The notes beneath the pieces are model-generated. The model was not told the DNA's origin, did not search any database, and saw only the letters and a list, made by a program, of their open reading frames with translations. From Luteimonas sp. 9C (GTDB taxonomy: Bacteria > Pseudomonadota > Gammaproteobacteria > Xanthomonadales > Xanthomonadaceae): DNA of 64,000 bases. Made by a program: the position numbers and the translations under genes. The stretch lies in assembly GCF_902506295.1 (NCBI RefSeq), contig NZ_LR733312.1, positions 1,933,989-1,997,988 on the forward strand, read 5' to 3'. Positions 16,644-26,232 of the stretch are shown piece after piece (the stretch's first letter is position 1; every line of letters begins with the position of its first letter).

Positions 16644-18515
16644 TCAGTGCAGCGCCACGTCGTCGAGCGCAAACGCGAAGCCGCCTTCCGGCTGCCCCGC
16701 GGTCCATGCAAGCCCCCGCACCTGCGACAGATCCGCGCCGGCGAATCCCGACAGCGGCAGACGCACTTCGGTCCACGCGCTGCCGGCGTCGAAGTGCTGC
16801 GTCGCCGGCATCCCGGTCGGCGACGCGCCGGAGAACAGCATCGCGCTGTAGCGGCGGCCATCGCCGCGCACGCGGAACACGAGCTCGCGACGCGTGGACA
16901 GATCCACCGGCTGCATCGGCTCGGACGCGGGGAAGAAGATCACGCCGGCCCACGGAAACGCGAAGCCCGGCCTGATCTCGCCGCGCACCGACAGCGCGCC
17001 GGACGACGCGTCCGCGCCGCCGTCGATGCGGGCATGCGCGACGGTCGAGGCCCCGCCGGCCATCTGATCGGTCGTCGGCGCCCAGCTGCCGAAGCGAGCG
17101 TCGAGCCCGGTCTCAAAATCGCTGATGCGGGGGTCGTCCGGCAGGGTGCCCGCCGCGGCCGTCGCGACCGCTGCGCCGGATGGCGTGCGTTCGATGCGCA
17201 CGCCGTTCTTCCAGATCGTGGCGATGCGGCGCGTCGCGGCGATGTCCTGGAGCGGATTGCCGTCGACCAGCACCAGATCGGCGCGCAGGCCCCGCGCGAT
17301 GCGTCCGCGGTCGGCGAGCCCGAAGCGCGCGGCCGGCGCGGACGTCGCCGCGGCCAGCGCCTGTTGCGGCGTCAGACCGGCGCGCACCAGCAGGGCGAGC
17401 TCGCCGTGCAGGCTGGCGCCTTGCGCGGTGCCGGCATTGGGCGCATCACTGCCGGCGAGGATGGTCACGCCGACGGCGTGCAGGCGACGCACGCTGTCGA
17501 TCGCATCGGCGAGGCGCTGCGGCCGTGGCGTCATCGGCATGCGCGCAGCCAGGCTTTCACGCTGTCCGGGCGTCAGCCACGGCGCCAGCGCCGGATCGTC
17601 GAGGAGCTGCCGGCCCGCGGCGTCGCCGGCCAACGAGGCGATCACCGACAGCGTTGGCATGACGAACGCGTCGCGCCGTGCAACCTCGGCGATGAAGGCG
17701 TCGTCGGCCGGCGCATCGTCGGCCACGTGCACGAACCCGTCGATGCCTGCGTCCAGCACCGCACGCGCACTCGCCTGCGTGGACACGTGGGCCACGGCGA
17801 TGCGCTGCTGCGCGTGCGCGGCCTCGACGACCGCACGCACCTGGTCGGCGTCGAGCGTCGGCAGGGTGCGGCCGGCGGCGTAGCCACTCAGGTCCTCGAC
17901 GATCAGCTTGATGAAGTCGTCGCCCTCGGCCACGCGCGCGGCAATGAAGGCCGGGATGTCGGTGTCGGCGTCGACGGTCGGCACCGGAAACCCGTACTGC
18001 GTGCCGTGCCCGCCGGGTGCGGTGATCGCGGTGCCGGCGGCCCAGAGGTCGGCCTGTACGGTCGGCGCGAGGGATTCGCGCTGCGCGCGCAGGGCCGGCA
18101 GCCGGTCCGCCAGGCCGTGCATGTCCAGCCCGGTGGTCACGCCGAAGCGCAGCATGTCCTGCTGCGCGTCGCCCCAGGCATGCACGTGCGCATCGATCAG
18201 ACCGGGCAGCAGCGTGCGGCCCGCGCCGTCGATCATCTCGACCCCGTCGGGCACCGCCACCCCGGCACCGGCAGCCTCGATGCGGCCGTCGCGCACCACC
18301 ACCGTGCCGCGTTCGATGACGTCGACGCCGTCGAAGATGCGCACGTCCTGGATCGCGAACGCGTGCGCCGCCGGCGTCCCTGCCGCCGTCGCGCCCGCGG
18401 TCGGCGCGGACGTCCGCCCCATCAGTGCCACGGCGCCGCCCAGCACGGCCACCAGGGCGGCCACCGCGGCCACGCCCGGCCAGCGTCGCGGTCCTGTCCT
18501 GTTCGCATGTGTCAT
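16644..18515 (-). CDS. Exported amidohydrolase with C-terminal CIA30-like domain
   Basis: A 623-residue protein. A signal anchor lies at 13-33 (GVAAVAALVAVLGGAVALMG). It is followed by an imidazolonepropionase/prolidase-type metal-dependent hydrolase (about 50-460) with IDAHVH metal ligands, a further His in IAVAHVST, VHVADD, and the catalytic-Asp region LAGSDAP. The end of the amidohydrolase fold is the usual LADRGRIARGLRADLVLVDG strand. The last ~150 residues (ISDFETGLDARFGSWAPTTD to the end) resemble the CIA30/NDUFAF1 beta-jelly-roll, a known fusion in xanthomonad and related amidohydrolases. The substrate is unknown; cyclic dipeptide- or amide-type compounds are plausible. It lies 30 nt after the ABC permease and 74 nt before the kinase. 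Confidence 0.8.
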   Translation of the reverse strand: MTHANRTGPRRWPGVAAVAALVAVLGGAVALMGRTSAPTAGATAAGTPAAHAFAIQDVRIFDGVDVIERGTVVVRDGRIEAAGAGVAVPDGVEMIDGAGRTLLPGLIDAHVHAWGDAQQDMLRFGVTTGLDMHGLADRLPALRAQRESLAPTVQADLWAAGTAITAPGGHGTQYGFPVPTVDADTDIPAFIAARVAEGDDFIKLIVEDLSGYAAGRTLPTLDADQVRAVVEAAHAQQRIAVAHVSTQASARAVLDAGIDGFVHVADDAPADDAFIAEVARRDAFVMPTLSVIASLAGDAAGRQLLDDPALAPWLTPGQRESLAARMPMTPRPQRLADAIDSVRRLHAVGVTILAGSDAPNAGTAQGASLHGELALLVRAGLTPQQALAAATSAPAARFGLADRGRIARGLRADLVLVDGNPLQDIAATRRIATIWKNGVRIERTPSGAAVATAAAGTLPDDPRISDFETGLDARFGSWAPTTDQMAGGASTVAHARIDGGADASSGALSVRGEIRPGFAFPWAGVIFFPASEPMQPVDLSTRRELVFRVRGDGRRYSAMLFSGASPTGMPATQHFDAGSAWTEVRLPLSGFAGADLSQVRGLAWTAGQPEGGFAFALDDVALH

Positions 18516-18545
18516 GTCGGTCTCTCCAGAAGACGAAGCGCGATG

Positions 18546-19316
18546 TCAGACCGCGCGCGCGAGGCGGCGCAGCGCGAGCACGCAGCAGGCCACGGTCACG
18601 ACGGCCAGCACCAGCAGATGCAGCCACGGCGACGTGGTCGCCGGTTGCCCGGTCACGCCCAGCGCGATCTGCGCCAGGTGCCAGGCCGGCCACAGCGGGG
18701 CCAGCCGCGCGAACACGTCGGGCAGCATCGCCAGCGGCAGCCACAGGCCGGACAGGAAGGCCATCGGCAGGAACAGCAGGTTGACCCAGGCGGGCGCCGC
18801 GTTCGCGCTGGCCACACTGCCGAGCAGCAGGCCGATCGCGCAGAACGGCAACGCGCCCAGCACGGTCACCGTCCACAGCAGCGCCCATTGCCCGGCCGCC
18901 AGCGACACGCCGCCGAAGACCGTCGCCAGCAGCGCGAGTTCCAGCGCAATGGCGAGCGCGAACAGCATCGCGATCAGCAGCCGCGCGACCAGCCACCCGC
19001 TCGACGGGGCGGGCAGCGCGCGACGCAGGGCGAAGAAGCCGCGCTCGCGGTCGATCGCCAGCGTGACCGAAAACCCGAACAGGCCCGCGCCCATCGCGCC
19101 GAACACGCCGTAGGTGGCCAGCAGGTACCGGGCCGCCTCGCCGCTGCCGCGACCGCCGAGCAGCAGCCCGAACATCACGTAGAACAGCGCCGGGAACAGC
19201 AGCGTCGGAATGATGTACATCGGTTCGCGCAGCAGCCGCAGCAGTTCGCAGCGCGTCTCGAGCAGATGGCAGCGCCACAGCGCGACGCGCGCGCCGGGGT
19301 CGATCGTGGTGCCCAT
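18546..19316 (-). CDS. ABC-2 type permease of a drug/lipid exporter
   Basis: A 256-residue integral membrane protein with six hydrophobic segments (about 38-58, 66-90, 105-130, 138-160, 165-185 and 230-248). It has the ABC-2 family pattern: a long cytoplasmic N terminus (CHLLETRCELLRLLREPMYI), conserved PTLLFPALFYVMFG in helix 1, and LPMAFLSGLWLPLAMLP before the last helix. It is translationally coupled to the ATPase gene by a TGATG junction. Together they form a DrrAB/NatAB-like exporter; the substrate is unknown. The context with a DesKR-like pair suggests a response to membrane-active compounds. Confidence 0.87.
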   Translation of the reverse strand: MGTTIDPGARVALWRCHLLETRCELLRLLREPMYIIPTLLFPALFYVMFGLLLGGRGSGEAARYLLATYGVFGAMGAGLFGFSVTLAIDRERGFFALRRALPAPSSGWLVARLLIAMLFALAIALELALLATVFGGVSLAAGQWALLWTVTVLGALPFCAIGLLLGSVASANAAPAWVNLLFLPMAFLSGLWLPLAMLPDVFARLAPLWPAWHLAQIALGVTGQPATTSPWLHLLVLAVVTVACCVLALRRLARAV

Positions 19317-20272
19317 CACGCGGCCTCCAGATTCGTATCGGATGCGGGTGCTCCCGGCGCGGTCATCGCGACGAAGGCTTCGGCGAGACCGGCGCGTTGC
19401 ACATCGAGGTCGGCGAGCTGCGGGTCCGCGTCGAGCAGCCGGCGCAGCACGGCTTCCGCGTGCTCGGCCATGACCACCAGGTGCCCGTCGACGACGTCCG
19501 CGGTCCGCACGCCCGGCCAGGTCGACACGACCTCGGCAGGCACGACGCTCGTGCAGCGGATGCGCCGCTGCGCGACCTGCGCGCGGATCTCGCCGATGCG
19601 GCCGTCGGCACGCACCCGGCCGGCATCGAGCACGACGACGCGATCGGCCAGCGCTTCGGCCTCTTCCAGGTAGTGCGTGGTCAGCAGGATGCCGACGCCG
19701 TCGGCGACCAGGCTGCGGATCGCGCGCCATACCTGCTGGCGCGCGCCGATGTCGAGACCGGTGGTCGGTTCGTCGAGGAACAACAGCTTTGGCCGCCCGC
19801 ACAACGCGATCGCGAACTGCACGCGACGCTGCTGGCCGCCCGAGAGCCGGCCGTAACGCCGGCCGAGCAGGCCGTCGAGTCCGGCCAGCGCCACGCAATC
19901 GGCGACGCTGCGCGGCTGCGGATACCAGCTGCGTGCCAGGGCGAGCAGCTCGCCGACCTGCAGGCGTTCCGGCAACTGCGCCTGCTGCAGCATCACGCCG
20001 ATGTGCCGGCGCGCGTCGAGGTCGGACGGATGCCGGTCGAACAGCGTCACCTCACCGCTGTCGGCGGCCTGCAGACCGAGCAGGATCTCGATCGCGGTGG
20101 TCTTGCCGGCGCCGTTGACGCCGAGCAGCGCGGTGACCTGACCGGATGGCAGCGTGAGATCGACGCCGTCGAGCGCCTGCACGGCGCCGCGGCGGCGGCG
20201 CACGCCACACAGGCGCGCGAGTGGTGCCGGTATCTGCGGCGTGGTGTCTGCAATGAGCGGGGCTGGGTGCAT
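19316..20272 (-). CDS. ABC exporter ATP-binding subunit (DrrA/CcmA-like)
   Basis: A 318-residue nucleotide-binding subunit. The Walker A motif is GVNGAGKTT, the Q loop GVMLQQAQLPE, the signature LSGGQQRRV, Walker B LLFLDEPTTG and the H loop LLTTHYLEEAE. A ~75-residue C-terminal extension, as in DrrA-type exporters, follows the core domain. The stop overlaps the permease start by one base. The start ATG (MHPAPLIAD) has upstream GGACCCGAC and no strong Shine-Dalgarno. It is the first gene of the five-gene minus-strand run and faces the MacA-like gene across 243 nt, which should hold divergent promoters. Confidence 0.9.
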   Translation of the reverse strand: MHPAPLIADTTPQIPAPLARLCGVRRRRGAVQALDGVDLTLPSGQVTALLGVNGAGKTTAIEILLGLQAADSGEVTLFDRHPSDLDARRHIGVMLQQAQLPERLQVGELLALARSWYPQPRSVADCVALAGLDGLLGRRYGRLSGGQQRRVQFAIALCGRPKLLFLDEPTTGLDIGARQQVWRAIRSLVADGVGILLTTHYLEEAEALADRVVVLDAGRVRADGRIGEIRAQVAQRRIRCTSVVPAEVVSTWPGVRTADVVDGHLVVMAEHAEAVLRRLLDADPQLADLDVQRAGLAEAFVAMTAPGAPASDTNLEAA

Positions 20273-20515
20273 GTCGGGTCCTCCGGGTGGCCCGCAGTCT
20301 CGTGCGCGGCGCCCGGCACCGGCAGTCGCAGGCGTCATCTCCTGCAGATGACACCCGTCAGGTGACCCGCGGCCGGGAAGCGCGCAGACTCGGCCCGGCG
20401 CTTCACGGTGCCCGCCCGGTCCGGCGCCCCGGTCGCTGACTTCCGGCAGGTTCGATCCCGTACCGCCCGCGGTCACACTCGCGCCTGTCGCTCCGTCCTG
20501 CTTGCCATGGAACCC

Positions 20516-21763
20516 ATGAATACCAAGGCCGATCTGCTCAACGAACTCCGTATCGACCGCAAGGCGCCGCCGGAGCCGCCGCGTCGTCGCGGCCTGTGGA
20601 TCGCCATCGCGGTCGTCGTGCTGCTGCTCGTGTTGGTCGCCGGCTGGGCGCTGTTCGGGCGCGATGGCGGCGTCGAGGTGCGCACGGCGCCGGTCGTCGC
20701 GATCACCGCCGGCGGCGCGAATGCATCGGTATTGGACGCCACCGGCTACGTCGTCGCCCGCCGCACCGCGACGGTGTCGTCGAAGATCACCGGCCGCGTG
20801 CGCGAAGTGCTGATCGAGGAAGGCCAGCGCGTCGAAGCCGGCGACATCATGGCGACGCTCGATCCGATCGACGCCGATGCGCAGCGCAGCCTGTCGGCCT
20901 CGCAGCTCGCCGCCGCGCGCAGCCAGACCGGCAGCGTGCAGGCCCAGCTGGCGCAGGCCGAGGCCGATGCCACGCGTCTGCAGTCGCTGGTCGCGCAGCA
21001 GCTGGTGTCGCGTTCGCAGTACGACCAGGCCATCGCCCAGCGCGATGCGCTGCGGGCGCAGCTGGTCACCGCGCAGCGCAATACCCAGGTCGCGTCCGCG
21101 TCGCTGGCGATCGCCGATCTCGGCGTCGACAACACCGTGGTACGCGCGCCGTTCGCCGGCGTGGTCACCGCCAAGGCCGCGCAACCGGGCGAGATCGTCT
21201 CGCCGCTCTCGGCCGGTGGCGGCTTCACCCGCACCGGCATCGGCACGATCGTCGACATGGATTCGCTGGAAGTCGAAGTCGACGTCGGCGAGGCCTTCAT
21301 CGGCCGCGTGCAGCCGAAGATGCCGGTCGAGGCGACGCTCAATGCCTATCCCGACTGGAAGATTCCGGCCGAAGTCATCGCGATCATCCCGGCCGCCGAC
21401 CGCGGCAAGGCCACGGTCAAGGTGCGCATCGCGATCAAGCAGAAGGACGCGCGCATCGTGCCGGACATGGGCGTGCGCGTGAGCTTCCTCGAAGCGCCCA
21501 AGGCGGACGATGCGCAGCAGCCGCGCGGCGTGCGCGTGCCGGGCGCGGCGATCGTGCAGCGCGACGGTGCCGACGTCGCCTTCGTGCTCGGCGAGGACAA
21601 CACCGTGACGCAGCAGACGCTCGAGACCGGCATCGCGCTCGGTGACGACCGCCAGGTGCTGTCGGGCGTCAACGCCGGCGACACCGTCGTCCTCGATCCG
21701 CCGGACACGCTGACCGACGGCGCGAAGGTGCGCATGGCCGACGCCGAACGCGAATCCCGCTGA
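20516..21763 (+). CDS. Periplasmic adaptor (membrane fusion) protein, MacA/HlyD-like
   Basis: A 415-residue adaptor subunit for a tripartite ABC export system. There is a cytoplasmic N-terminal segment and one membrane helix at about 25-43. The lipoyl/barrel-sandwich halves are at about 75-105 (VSSKITGRVREVLIEEGQRV) and 200-230 (VVRAPFAGVVTAKAAQPGE), separated by an alpha-helical hairpin rich in Ala/Gln. Beta-barrel and membrane-proximal parts follow. MEPMNTK three codons upstream is an alternative start; neither has a clear ribosome site. The genes that follow encode the ATPase and two permeases, so this is the adaptor of a MacAB-type complex. Confidence 0.87.
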   Translation: MNTKADLLNELRIDRKAPPEPPRRRGLWIAIAVVVLLLVLVAGWALFGRDGGVEVRTAPVVAITAGGANASVLDATGYVVARRTATVSSKITGRVREVLIEEGQRVEAGDIMATLDPIDADAQRSLSASQLAAARSQTGSVQAQLAQAEADATRLQSLVAQQLVSRSQYDQAIAQRDALRAQLVTAQRNTQVASASLAIADLGVDNTVVRAPFAGVVTAKAAQPGEIVSPLSAGGGFTRTGIGTIVDMDSLEVEVDVGEAFIGRVQPKMPVEATLNAYPDWKIPAEVIAIIPAADRGKATVKVRIAIKQKDARIVPDMGVRVSFLEAPKADDAQQPRGVRVPGAAIVQRDGADVAFVLGEDNTVTQQTLETGIALGDDRQVLSGVNAGDTVVLDPPDTLTDGAKVRMADAERESR

Positions 21764-21807
21764 TCGCACACCACATCCACCGAGCAGCATCCACTCCGGA
21801 GTGTGCC

Positions 21808-22500
21808 ATGTCGTCCCTCGTCAGCATCCGCAACCTGCACAAGACCTATCAGCGCGGCCCGGAAAAGGTCGACGTGCTGCACGGCATCGACCTCGATATC
21901 CCGCGCGGCGATTTCGTCGCGCTGATGGGCCCGTCGGGGTCGGGCAAGACCACGCTGCTGAACCTGATCGGCGGTCTGGACACGCCGACCTCGGGCGAGA
22001 TCGAGATCGAGGGCGAGCGCATCGACCGCATGAGCGCCGGCCAGCTGTCGAACTGGCGCAGCCGCCACGTCGGTTTCGTGTTCCAGTTCTACAACCTGAT
22101 GCCGATGCTCAACGCGCAGAAGAACGTGGAGCTGCCGCTGCTGCTGACCACGCTGGGCGCGGCGCAACGCAAGCGCAATGCGGAAATCGCGCTGACCCTC
22201 GTCGGCCTCGCCGACCGCCGCACGCACAAGCCCAACGAGCTGTCGGGCGGCCAGCAGCAGCGCGTGGCGATTGCCCGCGCGATCGTGTCCGACCCGACGT
22301 TCCTGATCTGCGACGAGCCCACCGGCGATCTCGACCGGCAGAGCGCCGAGGAGATCCTCGGCCTGCTGCAGGAACTCAACCGCGAACACGGCAAGACCAT
22401 TGTCATGGTCACGCACGATCCGAAGGCCGCCGAATACGCGACCCACACGATCCATCTCGACAAGGGCGAGCTGGTCGACACGCCGATCGGCGCGCACTGA
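21808..22500 (+). CDS. MacB/LolD-type ABC transporter ATPase
   Basis: A 230-residue stand-alone ATPase. Walker A is GPSGSGKTT, the signature [11 protein letters not shown], Walker [12 protein letters not shown] and the H loop VMVTHDP. The DLD after Walker B and the [21 protein letters not shown]-loop region are characteristic of the MacB/LolD/FtsE group that drives mechanotransmission rather than transport through the membrane. Overall length equals LolD. It sits 44 nt after the adaptor gene and 25 nt before the first permease, all on one strand. The substrate cannot be inferred. Confidence 0.92.
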   Translation: MSSLVSIRNLHKTYQRGPEKVDVLHGIDLDIPRGDFVALMGPSGSGKTTLLNLIGGLDTPTSGEIEIEGERIDRMSAGQLSNWRSRHVGFVFQFYNLMPMLNAQKNVELPLLLTTLGAAQRKRNAEIALTLVGLADRRTHKPNELSGGQQQRVAIARAIVSDPTFLICDEPTGDLDRQSAEEILGLLQELNREHGKTIVMVTHDPKAAEYATHTIHLDKGELVDTPIGAH

Positions 22501-22525
22501 CCCACCGCAACCGGGAGACGGCACG

Positions 22526-23683
22526 ATGAAATACCTGTCGCTGGTGTGGGCCCAGCTGTTCCGCAGCAAGACGCGCACGCTGCTGACCCTGCTGTCGGTG
22601 GTCGCGGCGTTCCTGCTGTTCGGCATGCTCGATTCGGTGCGCGTGGCCTTCAATTCGGGCGGCAGCGTCGACGGCGCGAACCGGCTGATCGTCGCCTCGC
22701 GGCTGTCGATCACCCAGTCGCTGCCGGTGCGCCTGCAGTCACAGATCGAGTCGATCCCCGGCGTGCGCCAGGTGACTTACGCGATGTGGTTCGGCGGCAT
22801 CTACCAGGACCAGCGCAACTTCTTCCCGAACTTCTCGGTCGCGCCGAATTTCTTCGACGTCTACGGCGAATACGAGGTGCCGCCCGACCAGCTCCAGGCC
22901 TTCCGCGACACGCGCACCGGCGCGGCCGTGGGCGAAGCGCTGGCCAAGAAGTTCGGATGGAAGATCGGCGACACGATTCCGATGCAGGCGACGATCTTCC
23001 CGCGTGGCGGCAGCAACGACTGGCCCCTGGAACTCAAGGCGATCTTCCGCGCCAAGGACCGCGGCAACGTCGGCGCGGAAAACCAGTTGATGATGAACTG
23101 GACCTACTTCGACGAATCCAACGACTACATCAAGAACCAGGTCAGCTGGTTCACCGTGCAACTGGCGAATGCCGACCAGGCCTCGCGCGTAGCGCAGGCG
23201 ATCGATGCGATCTCGGCGAACTCCGACCACGAGACCAAGTCGCAGACCGAGTCCGCGTTCCAGCAGGCGTTCGCCAAGCAGTTCGCCGACATCGGCCTGA
23301 TCGTCACCGCGATCATGGGCGCGGTGTTCTTCACCCTGCTGCTGCTGACCGGCAACACGATGGCGCAGGCGGTGCGCGAGCGCATCCCCGAACTCGCGAC
23401 GTTGAAGACGCTCGGCTTCACCGACGGCACCGTGCTGGTGCTGGTGATGGTGGAATCGGTGCTGCTGGTGATGATCGGCGGGCTGGTGGGCCTGGGCCTC
23501 GCCTCAGCGATCATGCCCGGGGTCAGCGCGGCGAGCGGCGGCGCGATCGCGCTGCCCACGGTGCCGGCGCAGACCTGGCTGATCGGGCTGGGCCTGATGA
23601 TCGGCATCGGGATCATCGTCGGCGTGCTGCCGGCGCTGCGCGCGCAGCGGCTGAAGATCGTCGATGCGCTGGCGGGACGCTGA
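22526..23683 (+). CDS. FtsX/MacB-type ABC permease, first subunit
   Basis: A 385-residue permease. Helix 1 is at about 17-38 ([20 protein letters not shown]). A long periplasmic domain (about 40-265) follows, then three C-terminal helices (about 275-300, 322-345 and 355-378) ending [15 protein letters not shown]. This is the FtsX/MacB four-helix topology with the conserved C-terminal ADALR-like ending. The ribosome site GGGAGACGG precedes the ATG by 4 nt. It and the next gene probably form a heterodimer driven by the upstream ATPase. Confidence 0.88.
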   Translation: MKYLSLVWAQLFRSKTRTLLTLLSVVAAFLLFGMLDSVRVAFNSGGSVDGANRLIVASRLSITQSLPVRLQSQIESIPGVRQVTYAMWFGGIYQDQRNFFPNFSVAPNFFDVYGEYEVPPDQLQAFRDTRTGAAVGEALAKKFGWKIGDTIPMQATIFPRGGSNDWPLELKAIFRAKDRGNVGAENQLMMNWTYFDESNDYIKNQVSWFTVQLANADQASRVAQAIDAISANSDHETKSQTESAFQQAFAKQFADIGLIVTAIMGAVFFTLLLLTGNTMAQAVRERIPELATLKTLGFTDGTVLVLVMVESVLLVMIGGLVGLGLASAIMPGVSAASGGAIALPTVPAQTWLIGLGLMIGIGIIVGVLPALRAQRLKIVDALAGR

Positions 23684-23737
23684 CCTCATGGCCCTTCGCA
23701 CTGCTTTCCGCTGCATGACGAACCGGATCGGACCGAC

Positions 23738-25048
23738 ATGACAAGACCCTGGCTCTGGAACCTGCTGTCGATCGTCGCGCTGATCATTGGGCTCACGGTG
23801 TGGGTGCTGCTGCCCTGGTACGGCGTGCTGGCGATCGCGGTCGCCATCGGGCTTTGGCTGGTGCTCACCCGCGGTGGCCGGTTGGCGCTGGCGGCGGCGC
23901 GCATCGGCATCAGCAGCCTGCCGCAGCGCTGGGGCGCCTCGTCGGTGATCGTGGTCGGCATCGCCGGTGTGGTCGGCGTGCTGGTGGCGATGCTGGCGAT
24001 GGGCGAGGGCTTCAAGGCGACGCTCAACAGCACCGGCGATGAAACGTCGGCGATCGTGCTGCGCGGTGGTTCGCAGGCCGAAACCAATTCGGTGATCACC
24101 CGCGACCAGGTGCCGTTGATCGGTACGCTCGCCGGCATCGCACGCGATGCCCAGGGCCGCCCGCTGCTATCGCCGGAGCTGTCGCAGGTGGTCAACCTGC
24201 CGTCGAAGGCCGACGGCAGCGACGTCAACGCGCAGTTCCGCGGTGTCGGCGAACTCGCCTGGGCCGTGCACGACAAGGTGCGGATGATCGAAGGCCGCAA
24301 ATTCGCGCCGGGCCTGCGCGAGATCGTCGTCGGCCAGGGCGCGCGCGGCCAGTTCCGCGGGCTCGAGGTTGGCAAGGCGCTGACGCTCGGCAACCAGCAA
24401 TGGACGGTGGTCGGTGTGTTCGCCTCCGGCGATGCACACGATTCGGAGCTGTGGACCGATGCCGAGACGCTGGCGTCGACCTACAACCGCAGCGCCTACC
24501 AGTCGATCACCGTGCGCACCGAGGGCACCGCCGGCTTCACCGCGTTCAAGACCGCGATGGATGCCGACCAGCGCCTGAAGCTCGACGTCTCGACGACGCG
24601 CGCCTACTACGGCAAACAGTCCGGCCAGCTCGCCACGATCATCAACGTGCTGGGCACGGTGATCGGCGCGATCATGGCGGTCGGCGCGGTATTCGGCGCG
24701 CTCAATACGATGTACGCCGCCGTCGCTGGCCGTGCGCGCGAGATCGCGACGATGCGCGCGATTGGGTTCCGCGGCCTGCCGGTGGTCGTCGCGGTGATGC
24801 TGGAGACGATGCTGCTGGCGCTGCTCGGCGGCCTGCTCGGCGGACTGCTCGCGTGGAGCATCTTCAACGGCTACAGCGTCAGCACGCTGGGCAGCAACTT
24901 CAGCCAGGTGGTGTTCCAGTTCAAGGTCTCGCCCGAGCTGCTGTGGAACGGCCTGAAGTGGGCGCTGGGCATCGGCCTCGTCGGCGGCCTGTTCCCCGCC
25001 CTGCGCGCCGCGCGCCTGCCGGTCACCGCGGCGCTGCGCGCGACATGA
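23738..25048 (+). CDS. FtsX/MacB-type ABC permease, second subunit
   Basis: A 436-residue permease paralogous to its upstream neighbour but with an extra hydrophobic hairpin at the N terminus (about 6-46) before the usual first helix (SVIVVGIAGVVGVLVAMLAM). The periplasmic domain (about 90-300) precedes three C-terminal helices and the conserved ending FPALRAARLPVTAALRAT. It overlaps the small following gene by 4 nt (ATGA). The pair of unequal permeases plus a separate ATPase and adaptor distinguishes this locus from the classical fused MacB. Confidence 0.88.
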   Translation: MTRPWLWNLLSIVALIIGLTVWVLLPWYGVLAIAVAIGLWLVLTRGGRLALAAARIGISSLPQRWGASSVIVVGIAGVVGVLVAMLAMGEGFKATLNSTGDETSAIVLRGGSQAETNSVITRDQVPLIGTLAGIARDAQGRPLLSPELSQVVNLPSKADGSDVNAQFRGVGELAWAVHDKVRMIEGRKFAPGLREIVVGQGARGQFRGLEVGKALTLGNQQWTVVGVFASGDAHDSELWTDAETLASTYNRSAYQSITVRTEGTAGFTAFKTAMDADQRLKLDVSTTRAYYGKQSGQLATIINVLGTVIGAIMAVGAVFGALNTMYAAVAGRAREIATMRAIGFRGLPVVVAVMLETMLLALLGGLLGGLLAWSIFNGYSVSTLGSNFSQVVFQFKVSPELLWNGLKWALGIGLVGGLFPALRAARLPVTAALRAT

Positions 25049-25353
25049 GTGCTGCATCGCCGGACACCTTGTCGAACGCGGACATCGCACGCGAGATCCA
25101 GTCGCTGCAGAAGCGTGCGTTCGAACGCTACGAAGACGCTGCGCTGCGCGCCGAGGCCGATCCCGCGCGCGCAGAGGTGATCTACGCACAGGCCGAGCGC
25201 GACACAGCGCCGTGGATCGCGCGCGCGACCGCACTCAACGACGAACGCGTCGCGCGCTACCGGCGCCGTGCGCAACGCTGGCGCAACGCGGCGCTGGCGA
25301 TCGGCGTCGTCGGGGCGGTGTGCGTGGTGTGGATGCTGTCGCGGATGCAGTGA
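25045..25353 (+). CDS. Small single-pass membrane protein coupled to ABC permease
   Basis: A 102-residue protein: a charged helical N-terminal part (ADIAREIQSLQKRAFERYED... about 8-75) and one C-terminal membrane helix (about 80-98, AALAIGVVGAVCVVWML). The ATG overlaps the permease stop by 4 nt, so it is translationally coupled and probably an accessory of the transporter. I do not recognise a family. Being tail-anchored with a cytoplasmic helix, it could tether or regulate the ATPase; this is only inference. Confidence 0.65.
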   Translation: MSAASPDTLSNADIAREIQSLQKRAFERYEDAALRAEADPARAEVIYAQAERDTAPWIARATALNDERVARYRRRAQRWRNAALAIGVVGAVCVVWMLSRMQ

Positions 25354-25388
25354 GTTCTACCGCGTCCGGACGGCGCGAGATGCGCCAT

Positions 25389-25552
25389 AAGCCCTCCCCC
25401 GCGACGCGGGGGAGGGTCGGGTGGGGGCAAACCGTCGGCCATCACAGACGATGACGCGAGCGGAAACTTGGCGTTTATCGCAGGCACTCCTATTGCCTCG
25501 AGCTGATCGTTCGCCCCCATCCCAGCCTTCCCCCGCACGCGGGGGAAGGAGC
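25389..25552. repeat. REPIN-like two-hairpin element, copy 2
   Basis: This is the best-preserved copy. The left hairpin is CCCTCCCCCGC-GAC-GCGGGGGAGGG, followed by the flank GGGTGGGGGCAAACCGTC. The right half is inverted: GATCGTTCGCCCCCATCCCA leads into the hairpin CCTTCCCCCGC-AC-GCGGGGGAAGG. About 75 nt separate the halves. It occupies the gap between convergent genes. Confidence 0.8.
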
Positions 25553-25611
25553 AGACCCCGGCTAGTTCGAGCATCCAGCACGGGTCGCAACGCACAGCCC
25601 GATCGATCGCA

Positions 25612-26232
25612 TCAGTGCCCCGGACGATCCAGCAACCCGTCCGCCAGCGCCTGCGCGACGTCCTCCGCCGTATCGATGTCCTGCGCCAGCGAGGGCGCCT
25701 GCAGCCGGAACAGCGCGTCCTCCGGCAATGCCGCCAACAGCGCGCCGAATCCCCGATCGCCTGCCAGTGCATCCACCTGCGCGAACAACGTGTGCGACAG
25801 CACCGCTGGCGCGCCGGGGCGTTCGCCGTGCATCACCGCCGCGCAGCCCGAACGCACACTGCGGGCGCCGTCCAGCAGCGCGCGCAGGTGCAGCGCGTTG
25901 AGCGCAGGCTGATCGATGCCGGTCACCAATACAGGACCGCGATGCGCCTGCAGCGCCCGCGCGGCGGCGACGAGGCTGGCGGAGAGACCGTCGCGCCAGT
26001 CGGGCACGTCGTGCAGCTCGACGAAACCATGCGGCGACGGCGCGAGTTCCGCCGCGACGGCGTCGTGATACGCACCGAGCATCACGACCAGCCTGCAGGG
26101 ATGGGTTTCCGCGACCAGCCGCACGACGCGTGCGACCAGGCTTTCGCCGTCGTGGCGCAGCAGCTGCTTGGGCCGCCCCAGACGCGTGCTGCCGCCGGCG
26201 GCCAGCACGATCGCGGCATGCGCGGTGATCAT
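25612..26232 (-). CDS. MobA/MocA-like nucleotidyltransferase
   Basis: A 206-residue protein with the N-terminal nucleotide-binding signature of the MobA-like NTP transferase fold (LAAGGSTRLGRPKQLL). The metal-binding region is VLVTGIDQPALNALHL, where the more usual D-x-P is present as DQP. The closest functional relative is MocA, molybdenum cofactor cytidylyltransferase, or the CoxI/NboR-associated homologues. No molybdoenzyme genes are nearby to confirm this. It is divergently oriented from the hydrolase gene, with 176 nt between them. Confidence 0.75.
   Translation of the reverse strand: MITAHAAIVLAAGGSTRLGRPKQLLRHDGESLVARVVRLVAETHPCRLVVMLGAYHDAVAAELAPSPHGFVELHDVPDWRDGLSASLVAAARALQAHRGPVLVTGIDQPALNALHLRALLDGARSVRSGCAAVMHGERPGAPAVLSHTLFAQVDALAGDRGFGALLAALPEDALFRLQAPSLAQDIDTAEDVAQALADGLLDRPGH

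Noticed and set aside
16641..19673. A 1010-codon open frame on the plus strand across the amidohydrolase and permease genes
   Set aside because: Arg/Gln/His-rich composition, no family, and it is antisense to two well-supported genes.
20430..20500. tRNA-like GGTTCGATCCC
   Set aside because: No acceptor, D or anticodon arms can be drawn around it; it is a chance T-loop match in the intergenic region before the adaptor gene.
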